Shown here: positions 29,953 to 38,238 of the stretch, piece by piece
How the letters are laid out: each line of letters starts with the position of its first letter
Numbering within the stretch: position 1 is the first letter of the stretch
Source: Mycolicibacterium arabiense
GTDB taxonomy: Bacteria > Actinomycetota > Actinomycetes > Mycobacteriales > Mycobacteriaceae
DNA length: 64,000 nt
Reading direction: 5' to 3'
Assembly (NCBI RefSeq): GCF_010731815.2
Contig: NZ_AP022593.1
Location: 5,952,001 to 6,016,000, forward strand
Notes under the pieces: generated by a model
Databases searched by the model: none
The model's input: the letters and a program-made list of their open reading frames with translations, nothing else
What the model was told of the DNA's origin: nothing
Translations under genes and position numbers: made by a program

Positions 29953-31206
29953 TTAGACGGTGGTGTTGCCAGTCCGCCATTGTTCCCAGGGAACATTCCA
30001 GTCGCCGAGGCCGTCGACGCCCGAGAGGGTCGACCCCACCGTGTTGACTACTTCAACGATGTCACCACGTTTAATGTTGTCGTAGAACCACTTTGCGTTG
30101 TCTGGACTGACGTTGAGGCAGCCGTGGCTGACGTTGGTCTTGCCTTGGCTGCTCACCGACCAGGGGGCGGAGTGGACGTAGATGCCGCTGTAGGACATCT
30201 GGGTAGCCCAATCCACGTCGAGGCGGTAGCCGTTGGGTGAGTTGACGGGGACGCCGTAGGTCGATGAGTCCATGACGAGGTTGGCGTATCTATCGCCGAT
30301 GATGTAGGCGCCGTTGTCGGTAGGGGTGCTGTTCTTTCCCATGGACATCGGCATGGTCCGGACTACCTCGCCGTTTCGTCGCACCGTCAATGTCTTGGTG
30401 GCGTCGTCGGCGGTGGCGATGACCTGATCGCCGACGGTAAAGCGGGTGAGGATGTTGTCTTGTCCGAACAGTCCCTCGCCAAGGTCTACACCGTAGGTGT
30501 TCACCGCAACTTCGACGGTCGTGCCGGGTGTCCAATATTCCGCTGGGCGCCAACGGACTTCGCGATCACTTAGCCAGTAGAACGCTCCCTCGACGCGGGG
30601 GCTCGTGGTGACCTCGATGGCCTGTTGTGCAGCCGTGCGGTCGGTGATGTCTTCGTCGAAACGGATGGCTACCGGCTGGCCCACGCCTACCACGTCGCCA
30701 TCGTTCGGCATCACGTAGGGCATCGTCAGGTTCTTTGGCGACTGAGTCTGGAACGTCATCTGCTGAGTGATCGCGTCGGCGATCCCGAGTGCCTCGGCGG
30801 TCAACGTGTATCGCTTGTTGTAACCCAGGGGTTCCGCGGTGGACCACGTCACGCCGTCCGAGCCAACCTGACCGGCCACGGTCTCGCCTTGCGCATTGAC
30901 CATTTTCACCGCGCCGAGCACGCCGTCACCGGCCTTTACGGTCACCGGTGCGTCGACGGGCACCCCGACCGCGCCGTCCGTTACCGAGGATTGCAACCAC
31001 GGCTCGAGCAGGTCCGCGTAGGGTTCGCCCTTCTGGGCGATCGAAGCTGGCGCCTCTGCCGTCGTGGTGGTCGCTGGATTCGCGCACGCCACCACGGCGA
31101 GTGTCGAGGCCACGAGCACGGCGATCGCCGCAGCGAAACGCCGGCGCCGTCGTGGTGCGAATCTGCGACTGAGACGTGCGGACGGTGACGTGTGGTCGGT
31201 TGGCAC
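29953..31206 (-). CDS. L,D-transpeptidase lipoprotein (LdtMt2-like), copy 2
   Basis: 417 residues. Lipoprotein signal with lipobox LAVVAC (Cys about residue 41) after a basic N-terminus ([11 protein letters not shown]). Two Ig-like domains and a YkuD domain as in copy 1 at 6233; the catalytic motif is [10 protein letters not shown] with VHSAPWS before it, and the end is [14 protein letters not shown]. The two copies can be aligned over the whole length with many identical stretches (for example [14 protein letters not shown] in both). Unlike copy 1, no TACGTAG-type operator lies upstream. Instead GTGAAGATTCGGTAAAGAC (31301-31319) does, and a closely matching sequence precedes the response regulator gene at 34449. 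A broken NlpC/P60 gene is divergent from it. Confidence 0.92.
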   Translation of the reverse strand: MPTDHTSPSARLSRRFAPRRRRRFAAAIAVLVASTLAVVACANPATTTTAEAPASIAQKGEPYADLLEPWLQSSVTDGAVGVPVDAPVTVKAGDGVLGAVKMVNAQGETVAGQVGSDGVTWSTAEPLGYNKRYTLTAEALGIADAITQQMTFQTQSPKNLTMPYVMPNDGDVVGVGQPVAIRFDEDITDRTAAQQAIEVTTSPRVEGAFYWLSDREVRWRPAEYWTPGTTVEVAVNTYGVDLGEGLFGQDNILTRFTVGDQVIATADDATKTLTVRRNGEVVRTMPMSMGKNSTPTDNGAYIIGDRYANLVMDSSTYGVPVNSPNGYRLDVDWATQMSYSGIYVHSAPWSVSSQGKTNVSHGCLNVSPDNAKWFYDNIKRGDIVEVVNTVGSTLSGVDGLGDWNVPWEQWRTGNTTV

Positions 31207-31300
31207 GAAACCACCCCTTCGAAGGTACGGACTGCCTGCGCGGCGCGGTTGCTGCGACCTTCAGTGTCACGTGGGCGCTTATGGTTGGTTTGGCTCTTCC

Positions 31301-31320
31301 GTGAAGATTCGGTAAAGACG
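31301..31320. promoter_or_regulatory. Direct-repeat element shared with the response regulator promoter
   Basis: GTGAAGATTCGGTAAAGACG, 95 bases upstream of the L,D-transpeptidase start. GAAGAT and AAAGAC are spaced about one helical turn apart. The sequence upstream of the response regulator reads, on its coding strand, GTGAAGATTCGTTGAAGATG, matching at 16 of 20 positions. Such direct repeats are typical of OmpR/PhoB-type regulators. Confidence 0.45.
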
Positions 31321-31343
31321 GTTCGCTGCCCGTTGGCTCGTCT

Positions 31344-31665
31344 GTGGTGTTGACCGCGAGTTCGCCGCAGCAGTTGATCGACGAGTTGTCCGTCCAGTGG
31401 GTCGTCTCTATCGAGACTGAAAGCCGCATGAAGGGATTCACAGCTGCCGCAAGTTGCCGCGCTTGGTCAAGCTCTGGCCGTGGGTGGACAGCCGGTCACC
31501 GAAGCCGACTTGCAGCCGGGCGACATCGTCACGTTCTACTCCGACGTGTCTCATGCCGGCATCTACATCGGCGACGGGATGATGGTGCACGCCTAGACCT
31601 TCGGCACACCGGTGAAGGTGGCGCCGATCTCGTCGTCGCCGTTCTACAACGCCAGGCGTTACTGA
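31344..31665 (+). pseudogene. Remnant of a RipA-like NlpC/P60 gene
   Basis: The 5' piece reads VVLTASSPQQLIDELSVQWV, equivalent to residues about 120-140 of the intact gene at 5145 ([20 protein letters not shown]). After a junction near 31440 and a frame change, the 3' piece reads [20 protein letters not shown] and then [19 protein letters not shown], matching the end of the NlpC/P60 domain. A TAG at 31594-31596 interrupts the motif where the intact gene has Ser, and the frame resumes to NARRY and stop at 31665. The segment with the catalytic Cys is deleted. So there are an internal deletion, a frameshift and a nonsense change. Confidence 0.8.
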
Positions 31666-31841
31666 CCGGCGCAACGTCGGGACCTAGACGATCGGCTTTA
31701 CCGTTTCTTCATCGAACGTCGCGGTCACCCTTAGGCGGGGCGGTCAAGCTGGGTGTCCCGATCCGCTCGCGCTGGTCGGTCGAACGAGGTCGGCGAGCAA
31801 AAGTCGGACCTACGGCAGATAAACGATGGTGGAGGATTTGG

Positions 31842-32498
31842 ATGATGGACGTGACACGGGTCGGAATGCTGGTTGTCAGTGCCGTGGCGGCCACGCTGAC
31901 GGTGGGCGCCTGTAGCAGTACCCCTGCGGACCAAGACATGTCGGCGACGAGCAGCTCGCAGACGTCGGCGGCTGCGGCCCCCGCGACGACGGGCGGCCAG
32001 ACCGAGCAGGCGCACAATGACGCCGACGTGACCTTCGCGCAGGGCATGATCCCGCACCATCAGCAGGCAGTCGAGATGAGTGACATGCTGCTGGGCAAGC
32101 AGGGCATCGATCCTGCGGTCATGACGTTGGCCAACGAAATCAAGGCAGCGCAAGGGCCCGAGATCGAGACGATGCGAGGTTGGCTGTCCGATTGGAAGGT
32201 GCCGGCGCCCAGTTCTGACATGCCGGACATGTCGGAGATGCCCGGTCACGACATGAGCAGCATGGGTGGCGGCATGATGTCCGAGCAGGACATGGCAGCA
32301 CTGCAGAACGCCCAGGGCGCCGCAGCGAGCAAGCTCTTCCTGACTCAGATGATCGAACACCACAAGGGAGCCATCGCCATGGCTCGAACCGAGGTCGACA
32401 GCGGCCAGTTCCCAGCGGCAACCGAGATGGCGCGCACCATCATCGCGTCCCAGCAGCAGGAGATCGACTCCATGGAGTCGATGCTGGCCTCGATGTGA
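31842..32498 (+). CDS. DUF305-family lipoprotein, canonical
   Basis: 218 residues from ATG 31842 with GGAGG 6 bases upstream. Lipoprotein signal MLVVSAVAATLTVGAC (Cys about residue 24), a Ser/Thr/Ala linker, then a duplicated ferritin-like helical fold. Both repeats keep the His/Met metal-type motifs: QGMIPHHQQAVEMSDM in the first and QMIEHHKGAIAMARTE in the second. A Met/Asp-rich loop between the repeats (SDMPDMSEMPGHDMSSMGGG) adds further Cu(I)-type ligands. DUF305 proteins accompany copper resistance systems in many bacteria. It follows the NlpC/P60 remnant and converges with the two-component genes. Confidence 0.88.
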   Translation: MMDVTRVGMLVVSAVAATLTVGACSSTPADQDMSATSSSQTSAAAAPATTGGQTEQAHNDADVTFAQGMIPHHQQAVEMSDMLLGKQGIDPAVMTLANEIKAAQGPEIETMRGWLSDWKVPAPSSDMPDMSEMPGHDMSSMGGGMMSEQDMAALQNAQGAAASKLFLTQMIEHHKGAIAMARTEVDSGQFPAATEMARTIIASQQQEIDSMESMLASM

Positions 32499-32533
32499 GA
32501 CGGCGCCCTGGTTCGGCCGATTCGTCTCGGAGT

Positions 32534-33700
32534 TCAGGCGGTGGGCGGCGGGTGGGCGACGTCTGAGGTGCCCAGTGGCGGCGGGTTCGTCGGCAGCGGT
32601 AAATAGATCGTGATTATCGCGCCGCCGCCGACGCCGCCGCTGGCGGCGCCGATGCGCCCACCGTGTGCTTCGACGAGAGCCTTGGCGATGGCCAACCCCA
32701 GGCCCGAACCGCCGTGGTCACGGGTGCGGGCGGCATCAGCGCGGTAGAGGCGATCGAAGATAAGCGATAGATGCGGCGCGGCAATACCGTCGCCGTTGTC
32801 GGCGATGCGAATGACGAGCTGGTCGCCCTCCGTGTCAGTGCTGACGTCCACCCGGCCATGTGCGGAGGTGTGCCGTAGCGCGTTGTCGAGGACGTTGGTC
32901 AGCACTTGGCTCAGCCGCTGCGGGTCTCCCCACAGATGATGTCGGCTTGCTGCTAGGTGCGTCGACAGCGCCACGCCCTTGGCGTGATACCGGTCGGCCA
33001 CGGCGGCAGCCGTCGTCGTGATCACGTCGGCGACGTCAATGTCGGTGAACGACATCGTGGCTGAACTTTCCTCCGCCTGAGCCAGCGCGCCGAGGTCTCC
33101 GGAAAACCGGACCAGGCGGCGCGACTGATCGCGCATCAACGCGATGGTGTCGGGAGTCAGCGGCCGAACACCGTCTTCGACGGCTTCTAACCATGCTTCG
33201 AGCACGGCCACCGGTGTGCGGATTTCGTGGGCGAGGTCGCCGAAGAGCTGGCGGCGCGTGGTGTCGATGGCCTGGAGCTGGGCGGCCATCTGGTTGAAGG
33301 CTGCCGAGAGCGCGTCGAACTCCTCACCGAGGTTCTGTGGGGCCACCCGGACCTCGTACCGGCCCTCGGAGACGGCGCTGGCTGCGGCGGCCACCTCGGT
33401 GACCGACCGCTGCAGGCGGCGGCTGACGTAGAGCGAGACCGCGAACGCGGTTAGCGCGGAGACCGCGACCGCGCCGCCCACGGAGAACACGGTGGCATAC
33501 AGATACGCCTCCTCGGCGTGCAGCTGCTCTGCCGAACCTGCCGATACCCCCGCTTGACGCAAGTGCTCTCGAAATAGCGGTGGTCCGACGAGGGCGGCGA
33601 CCACCCAGGTGGTGATCGCCCCGGCGAGCAGGACCAGGGTCTGCGCGATGAGCAGCCGCATGCCCAGGCCGGGTCGGCGGCGCAGTGCCGAGATGATCAT
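32534..33700 (-). CDS. Sensor histidine kinase
   Basis: 388 residues from ATG 33700, which overlaps the stop of the response regulator (ATGA). The upstream-extended frame overlaps the regulator out of frame and is not real. Layout: two membrane helices (about 15-35 and 70-95) around a short external sensor of about 35 residues, HAMP linker, HisKA with phospho-acceptor FGDLAHEIRTPVAVLE, and HATPase with VLTNVLDNALRHT, IADNGDGIA and GGSGLGLAIAKAL. The sensor loop is small, so it probably senses at the membrane. A shared promoter motif suggests it controls its own operon and the adjacent L,D-transpeptidase. Confidence 0.92.
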   Translation of the reverse strand: MIISALRRRPGLGMRLLIAQTLVLLAGAITTWVVAALVGPPLFREHLRQAGVSAGSAEQLHAEEAYLYATVFSVGGAVAVSALTAFAVSLYVSRRLQRSVTEVAAAASAVSEGRYEVRVAPQNLGEEFDALSAAFNQMAAQLQAIDTTRRQLFGDLAHEIRTPVAVLEAWLEAVEDGVRPLTPDTIALMRDQSRRLVRFSGDLGALAQAEESSATMSFTDIDVADVITTTAAAVADRYHAKGVALSTHLAASRHHLWGDPQRLSQVLTNVLDNALRHTSAHGRVDVSTDTEGDQLVIRIADNGDGIAAPHLSLIFDRLYRADAARTRDHGGSGLGLAIAKALVEAHGGRIGAASGGVGGGAIITIYLPLPTNPPPLGTSDVAHPPPTA

Positions 33701-34449
33701 TGGAGGCTGCCGATCCGGTATCCGACGCCGCGCACGGTGATGATGTATCGGGGGTTTGTGGGGTCGTCTCCCAGTTTGCGGCGCACGTGCCCGACGTGGA
33801 CGTCGACGAGGTGGTCGTTGCCTACCCATGGGCCGTCGCGCACGATTTCGAGCAGCTGGCGTCGGCTCATCACCATGCCGGGCCGCCCGGATAGCGCGGC
33901 GAGCAGGTCGAATTCGGTGCGCGTCAAGGGGATCGAGTGACCGTCGAGGGACACCTCGCGGGCCGCCAGATCGATGCGCAGCGGCCCCAGGACCAGGGGC
34001 GCCGGGGCGTCCGGAGCAGCGGCCGCGGCGCCAGGTACCGAGCGAGGGCGGCGTAACATCGCCCGTATTCGCGCGACCAGCTCACCAGAGCTAAACGGCT
34101 TGGTCACGTAGTCGTCGGCTCCCACGCTGAGTCCGACGATGGTGTCCAGCTCGGTGTCGCGCGCGGTGAGCATCACGACGTAGGCGTCAGAGAACGTCCG
34201 GAGTTGACGGCACACTTCCAACCCGTCCATGCCGGGCAGACCCAAATCCAAGATCACGACATCGGGGTCATGGTCACGCGCCAGAGCAACGGCGGCAACG
34301 CCGTCATGAGCGACCCGCGTGTCGAAATGTTCCCGAATCAGGTAGCTGGCCACGATTTCGGCCAACGCGGTTTCATCGTCGACCACCAGCGCCCGGAACT
34401 CGGGCGAACGGTCGTCGGTGCGCAATGCGGGATCACTCATGACGTTCAT
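33697..34449 (-). CDS. OmpR/PhoB-family response regulator
   Basis: 250 residues; ATG 34449 or 34440. Receiver domain (about 20-130) with the acidic pair in ALVVDDETAL, phospho-acceptor Asp in VVILDLGLPGMDG, Thr in VVMLTARD and Lys in YVTKPFSSGE, all conserved. C-terminal winged-helix domain (about 155-248) with LTRTEFDLLAALSG and DVHVGHVRRKLGDD, ending GVGYRIGSLQ. It partners the overlapping histidine kinase gene. Upstream at 34485-34504 a direct repeat of GAAGAT 11 bases apart is a candidate autoregulatory site. Confidence 0.94.
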   Translation of the reverse strand: MNVMSDPALRTDDRSPEFRALVVDDETALAEIVASYLIREHFDTRVAHDGVAAVALARDHDPDVVILDLGLPGMDGLEVCRQLRTFSDAYVVMLTARDTELDTIVGLSVGADDYVTKPFSSGELVARIRAMLRRPRSVPGAAAAAPDAPAPLVLGPLRIDLAAREVSLDGHSIPLTRTEFDLLAALSGRPGMVMSRRQLLEIVRDGPWVGNDHLVDVHVGHVRRKLGDDPTNPRYIITVRGVGYRIGSLQ

Positions 34450-34484
34450 GGTGCCGGGTCCGGCGCACAGACGTCGCCAAGCGT

Positions 34485-34504
34485 CATCTTCAACGAATCT
34501 TCAC
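34485..34504. promoter_or_regulatory. Direct-repeat element upstream of the response regulator
   Basis: Read on the minus strand: GTGAAGATTCGTTGAAGATG, with GAAGAT repeated at an 11-base interval. It lies 36 bases upstream of the regulator start and matches the element at 31301. Confidence 0.5.
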
Positions 34505-34562
34505 AAGACCAACACCTGTATCGCAGCCCGCAGGACACACCGTGGTGACTGAGGAGGGCGAG

Positions 34563-34793
34563 ATGAGCACGGTGACGGCTGCCGACCTGATGACGCATCC
34601 GGTGATGGGCGATGATTGGCATGAATGGCCACTCCTTGTCGGCGTTCTCATCGCGTGTTGGATGACGGCCATCGTGGCCACCGCGGCGCTTTTGCCCGGC
34701 CCCGAGCGCGCCCGCGCACCACGGGTGACCCGCGCGGTCGACACCATCTCGGTGGCGGGGGACGAACCGACGATGCGCTCACGTCGTATCTGA
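34563..34793 (+). CDS. Small single-span membrane protein
   Basis: 76 residues from ATG 34563, preceded by GAGGAGGG at about 4 bases. The N-terminus MSTVTAADLMTHPVMGDDWH is followed by one membrane helix (WPLLVGVLIACWMTAIVATA) and a basic tail. The HEWP...W pattern before the helix recurs in small actinobacterial membrane proteins found near metal genes, but I cannot name the family. It is divergent from the response regulator, with the direct-repeat element in the shared promoter region. Confidence 0.5.
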   Translation: MSTVTAADLMTHPVMGDDWHEWPLLVGVLIACWMTAIVATAALLPGPERARAPRVTRAVDTISVAGDEPTMRSRRI

Positions 34794-35400
34794 AGGACAC
34801 CGTTTGGCCCGGTGGTTCTTCACCGCCACCTGCGGTAAGGCCGTGGATGCGACGGGGGATCGGCTTGGCCGTGTCTGCGGGCGTCGCCGCGGCCGCCGGC
34901 GTGCCGAGTGAGCAGCTGGCCAACTCCATCTTCGTGCGCATGACCCCGGGTGCCTTGGTAAAGCTGCGCGACGTGGGCGGCGACATCGGTGCTACCTGTT
35001 GATGAGTGTGCTGGCGTCGTGCACAGCTGGCTGAGTACCACGGCGCCTGTCGGTCTCAGGGGAGAGAATCGCCTTCCCGATACTCCGCATACGTCGACCG
35101 AACCAGAGGGAACTGTCCGATCCTGCTGCGGCATCGCCGACTTGGCCAATTGAGACCAAACGGGACGAGGCGCTTCCCGACGGCCGTGTGGGGCCGCGGG
35201 CGGCCCGCACTCGTCGTGAGCGACGGCGATCCCCGGCATCATCGCCGTGCCTTCGGGGTCACCCGATGACCGACGGAGAACCTGCGTACAGAGGAAGTGC
35301 AACCGAGCCCGCCATGGGAACGCGCGGTGACCACTGCGCGTCCGCGGTATTGACAGGGCCGCGAGGTAGGCTGCCCAGCAACGACGGTGGAGGTTGTGCG
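34794..35400. other. Long region without a confident gene
   Basis: One frame (34847-35002, 51 codons) reads MRRGIGLAVSAGVAAAAGVP and ends VKLRDVGGDIGATC with AAGG 7 bases upstream; it may be a fragment, but chance cannot be excluded. The rest shows no homology-like pattern. No TACGTAG-type site precedes the blaI gene at 35401, unlike the other two copies. Confidence 0.35.
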
Positions 35401-35790
35401 GTGAGGGTTCGGGGTTTCGGCGAGCTGGAGGCCGCAGTGATGGATCGCATGTGGGACCACGATCCCTACACCGTGACGGTGCGCGAGATATTCGAGGAAA
35501 TGGCACAGCAGCGGCAGATTGCCTACACCACGGTGATGTCCACGATGGACAATCTCCACACCAAAGGCTGGCTCGACCGCGAACGCGACGGTCGCGCATA
35601 CCGCTATTGGGCGGTGATGACCCGCGAGGAGCACACCGCCCGTTTGATGCGCGAGGCGCTTGACGGGGGAGGTCGCTCCGAACTGGTGCTGAACCATTTC
35701 ATCGAACAGATCGGACCGGAGGAGTCCGAGAGGCTGCGTTCGGCACTGCGCCGCGTGTCGAAACGCGCCACCAATGCCAAGCGCCAGTGA
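35401..35790 (+). CDS. BlaI/MecI/CopY-family repressor, copy 2
   Basis: 129 residues from GTG 35401, with GGAGG 7-8 bases upstream; the frame is open to 35188 but only the part from 35401 aligns with copies 1 and 3 (VRVRGFGELEAAVMDRMWDH). Recognition helix region IAYTTVMSTMDNLHTKGWLD is nearly identical to copy 1, so the DNA sites bound may overlap. C-terminal helices (about 85-129) form the dimer domain. An M56 protease gene overlaps its stop. It is much closer to copy 1 than to copy 3. Confidence 0.92.
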   Translation: MRVRGFGELEAAVMDRMWDHDPYTVTVREIFEEMAQQRQIAYTTVMSTMDNLHTKGWLDRERDGRAYRYWAVMTREEHTARLMREALDGGGRSELVLNHFIEQIGPEESERLRSALRRVSKRATNAKRQ

Positions 35791-36725
35791 GCCTGGCCGC
35801 TTGCCTGCTGCTGTATAGCGCGGCGATTCTCCTAGGTGGTCCGCCGGTGCTGCGGGCGCTCACCAGGGCGGGACGCGTCCCCCGGCTGGGTGTAGCGATG
35901 TGGTTGATCGCAATCGTCAGCGTGCTTGCGACCTGGCTAGTTTCGGCAGTGTTGATCGTTGTCGATGAGGTCGCGCACGGGAGCCAGCGGCACACCTTCA
36001 TTGACTCTTGCATCGAGTTCGTATGTCGGCTGCTCGCTGGCCAGTCTGGTGGCGCACCACGGGCGGTGCTGCTGCTTAGCGCCGGCGCGGTGGTCGGGGC
36101 GGTCTTGGTTGTCTCCGTCCGACTGGTGTGCGCCGTGACGCGGTTGCGGACGCTTGCCCACGGCCACGCCCACGGCATCCGGCTGGTGGGCCGTCCCATC
36201 CTCGACCACCGCACTTTCGTGGTCAACGCCGATGTCCGCGCCGCCTACTGCGTAGCCGGCAAGCCGTCAACGATCGTGATGACCAGCGCCGCCGTCGCCG
36301 CCCTCGACGGAGACGAGATGAAGGCGGTGCTCGCCCATGAGTGGGCCCACGTACGCGGACGCCACCTCGAGGTAACCATCTTCGTGCGCGCGGTGGCGTC
36401 GGTGCTGCCGCGGCTGGCGCTGATGCGAGACGGCGCCCTGGAGGTGACGCGGTTGCTGGAGATGTGCGCCGATGATGCCGCGGCCCGACGGTTCGGCCGC
36501 CACACCGTGTTGCGTGGGCTGCTCGCGCTGGCTGGCGCGGCGCCAGCGACGGCGTTGGGTGCCGCCGATGTCGCCGTGGTGAGTCGCGTCGAGCGATTGA
36601 CCCTGCCGCCAGTAAACCGCTTGCGGGGCAGGGAGGCTGCGCTGGCCGGCGCGGCGGGCCTCATCGCGCTGGCGCCATTGGCGGGTCTGACGCTGGCCGC
36701 TTCCGGTGTGCTCGTCTGCAGTTGA
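35787..36725 (+). CDS. M56 (BlaR1-type) membrane metallopeptidase, copy 2
   Basis: 312 residues from GTG 35787, overlapping the repressor stop (GTGA). Membrane helices at the N-terminus, around 35-60 and 95-115, and at the C-terminus. Zinc motif VLAHEWAHVRGRH (HExxH) and LLEMCADDAAARRFG; the preceding segment YCVAGKPSTIVMTSAAVAAL is conserved among all three copies. No external sensor domain. It should cleave or signal to the co-encoded repressor. Confidence 0.88.
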   Translation: MSLAACLLLYSAAILLGGPPVLRALTRAGRVPRLGVAMWLIAIVSVLATWLVSAVLIVVDEVAHGSQRHTFIDSCIEFVCRLLAGQSGGAPRAVLLLSAGAVVGAVLVVSVRLVCAVTRLRTLAHGHAHGIRLVGRPILDHRTFVVNADVRAAYCVAGKPSTIVMTSAAVAALDGDEMKAVLAHEWAHVRGRHLEVTIFVRAVASVLPRLALMRDGALEVTRLLEMCADDAAARRFGRHTVLRGLLALAGAAPATALGAADVAVVSRVERLTLPPVNRLRGREAALAGAAGLIALAPLAGLTLAASGVLVCS

Positions 36726-36908
36726 GCCGGTCGGCGCAGCCGTCACGTAAGGCCGCCGTAGGAGGTCGGTCCTGCCATTGCGAGGTTGAACGAGTTCGAA
36801 ACGAACACCACTGCGCCAAACTCCCCACGACTTGGCTTCACGCCGCGGGGAAGGGGGTGGCAGACCAGGGACGACGTACGGGCGCATCCCCAAGCGGACA
36901 AGGAAGCT

Positions 36909-37115
36909 TCAGTCGGTGCTAGACATGCGGCGCGCACCGCCGGGGACGTCGGATGAGTGCAAAGCTGACCGGGGGAGTTGATGGCGGGCCCACCCATTCG
37001 GCGGTGACTCGCTGTACCCGTTACGACGAACGGTCAGCCATTGCGGTACGAAGTCAGTTTCCCGACCCAGCAATGTTTCGGCCAAAGCGTCGAAGATGGG
37101 CGTCGCAGCGAACAT
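36909..37115 (-). CDS. Short hypothetical ORF, possibly the N-terminal fragment of a larger protein
   Basis: 68 residues from ATG 37115, which has an excellent ribosome binding site (AAGGAGATCG). The first ~30 residues (MFAATPIFDALAETLLGRET, then DFVPQWLTVRR) look like a real protein start; the remainder is Ser/Pro/Arg-rich and may be out of frame. A TACTAGGTTACTCAGTG sequence at 37195-37211, resembling the operator class, lies about 80 bases upstream. Function unknown. Confidence 0.35.
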   Translation of the reverse strand: MFAATPIFDALAETLLGRETDFVPQWLTVRRNGYSESPPNGWARHQLPRSALHSSDVPGGARRMSSTD

Positions 37116-37194
37116 CGATCTCCTTCTCAGGTCTATGAGCAGTGGCTGGATGCGTAGCGGCTGCCGACGAAATCCGCTGCTCCCCAGTCACTTC

Positions 37195-37211
37195 TACTAG
37201 GTTACTCAGTG
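37195..37211. promoter_or_regulatory. Weak BlaI-like operator sequence
   Basis: TACTAGGTTACTCAGTG, an imperfect member of the 17-base class, upstream of the ORF starting at 37115. Confidence 0.3.
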
Positions 37212-37330
37212 AATGTTAAGACCTGGCAGCACAGCGTGTCTCAGAACGGCTGAATACTGACCGACCACGATCTTTCAGGCCTTTCTTGGCTGCCGATGTG
37301 TCGCGCTGTGCTTCGTCGCCGTGGCGGGCT

Positions 37331-37495
37331 TCAGGCGCAGTCGCCACTCTGGGTGAATGGGTGAACCATCTCATGCAGATGGCCATCGGGGTAATCAGGT
37401 TTGGCGGCAATGTCCAACTGTGTGAAGTCGAATCGCCGGGCGGGTCGTAGGAGAAGGTGCGCAGGAGGTGGCCCAGGGCCTCCCTATCGAACCAC
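37331..37495 (-). pseudogene. C-terminal remnant of a fatty-acid hydroxylase-type gene
   Basis: On the minus strand one frame reads LLRTFSYDPP, then a second frame reads RFDFTQLDIAAKPDYPDGHL and HEMVHPFTQSGDCA to a stop at 37331. Together they match the end of the intact hydroxylase at 49459 (MRTYSYDPARRFDSTQL, AAKPDYPSSYLRQMIYPFTP). The junction is a frameshift near 37440. Only about the last 50 residues survive. Confidence 0.65.
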
Positions 37496-37635
37496 CGTGC
37501 CGAAACATGTGGTGGTGGCCGACTGGGGTTTCGTTTTACTGCGACTTCAAGGATCGAAGACGCGCGCCGAGTGTGAGACAACAAATGAGACACCGCCACC
37601 GGCCGACAAAGTGGGCAGCCCGAAACGGCTTCTTT

Positions 37636-38115
37636 TCAACAGACTCGGGACGAGTCTCCTCCGCCGGCTAGCGTCTGACGGTCATCGACCACGGCTGTGC
37701 ACAATGCTTGGGCGAGGCGCTCCGGGGTGGGCAGTCCGTCCCCGGACGGAAGCACACGGCAGGCAAGGCCGGGTAACTCGTCAGGGTGCGCCCACGGGTC
37801 GACACCGTTGATGATGATGCTGGGCGATCCGGTGAACCTCCGACGAATCGCTTCGGCAGTGGTGTCGATCACCGTGGTCAGTACCGGTGTGTGGTGAAGG
37901 CCCAGTTCGTTGAGTGTCATTGTGATCAACGCCCCGGCGAGCGTCGCGTAAGGGCAATCGCGGATGACGAGCAATTCTATCCGTGGGCCCCGATAGGTTG
38001 ACGATTCACCGTCGTGCGCCGAAGCGACCTCCGTTGCCGGCGAACAGTATTCGTCTGGTGAAACTGCGGCGGCCGACGTATGACCACCTTCTCTGGATTC
38101 GACTATGAGTTTCAA
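37636..38115 (-). CDS. Thioredoxin-fold protein related to the C-terminal part of alkylmercury lyase-type proteins
   Basis: 159 residues from TTG 38115; the true start may be later. Residues about 45-140 form a thioredoxin-like fold: IELLVIRDCPYATLAGALIT, then RRRFTGSPSIIINGVDPWAH, then LACRVLPSGDGLPTPERLAQ. This pattern (CPxxxxA...GSPTIxVDGxDPF...CR) is found in small actinobacterial proteins often labelled alkylmercury lyase or thioredoxin-like. The single Cys of DCP and the Cys of ACRV are conserved. No mercury genes are nearby, so a general thiol or metal role is more likely. A palindromic operator (38167-38196) separates it from the divergent MPT63-like gene. Confidence 0.6.
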   Translation of the reverse strand: MKLIVESREGGHTSAAAVSPDEYCSPATEVASAHDGESSTYRGPRIELLVIRDCPYATLAGALITMTLNELGLHHTPVLTTVIDTTAEAIRRRFTGSPSIIINGVDPWAHPDELPGLACRVLPSGDGLPTPERLAQALCTAVVDDRQTLAGGGDSSRVC

Positions 38116-38166
38116 CCCTTCTCATCGGGCCCCTGACGGGGGGCATGTTGATTGGCTACGAGCATC

Positions 38167-38196
38167 ATCTACTATCTCGGTACGAACATAGTAGAT
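38167..38196. promoter_or_regulatory. Palindromic BlaI-like operator, TACTAT class
   Basis: Perfect 9-base arms ATCTACTAT and ATAGTAGAT with a 12-base spacer (CTCGGTACGAAC). Located in the divergent promoter of the thioredoxin-fold gene (start 38115) and the MPT63-like gene (start 38239). The spacer shares CTCGGTAC with the sites at 40222 and 41010. Confidence 0.65.
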
Positions 38197-38238
38197 GCCA
38201 TGCGGTCGGTGACCGGGGGCCAAGGACGAGGAGTGGGT

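Noticed and set aside
32498..32530. GAGACG ... CGTCTC inverted repeat between convergent DUF305 and histidine kinase genes
   Set aside because: Six-base arms with a 20-base unpaired interior are too weak to call a terminator.
37636..38115. Mercury resistance (MerB) function for the thioredoxin-fold gene
   Set aside because: The sequence matches only the thioredoxin-like part seen in mislabelled homologues; no MerA, MerT or catalytic MerB motif is nearby.
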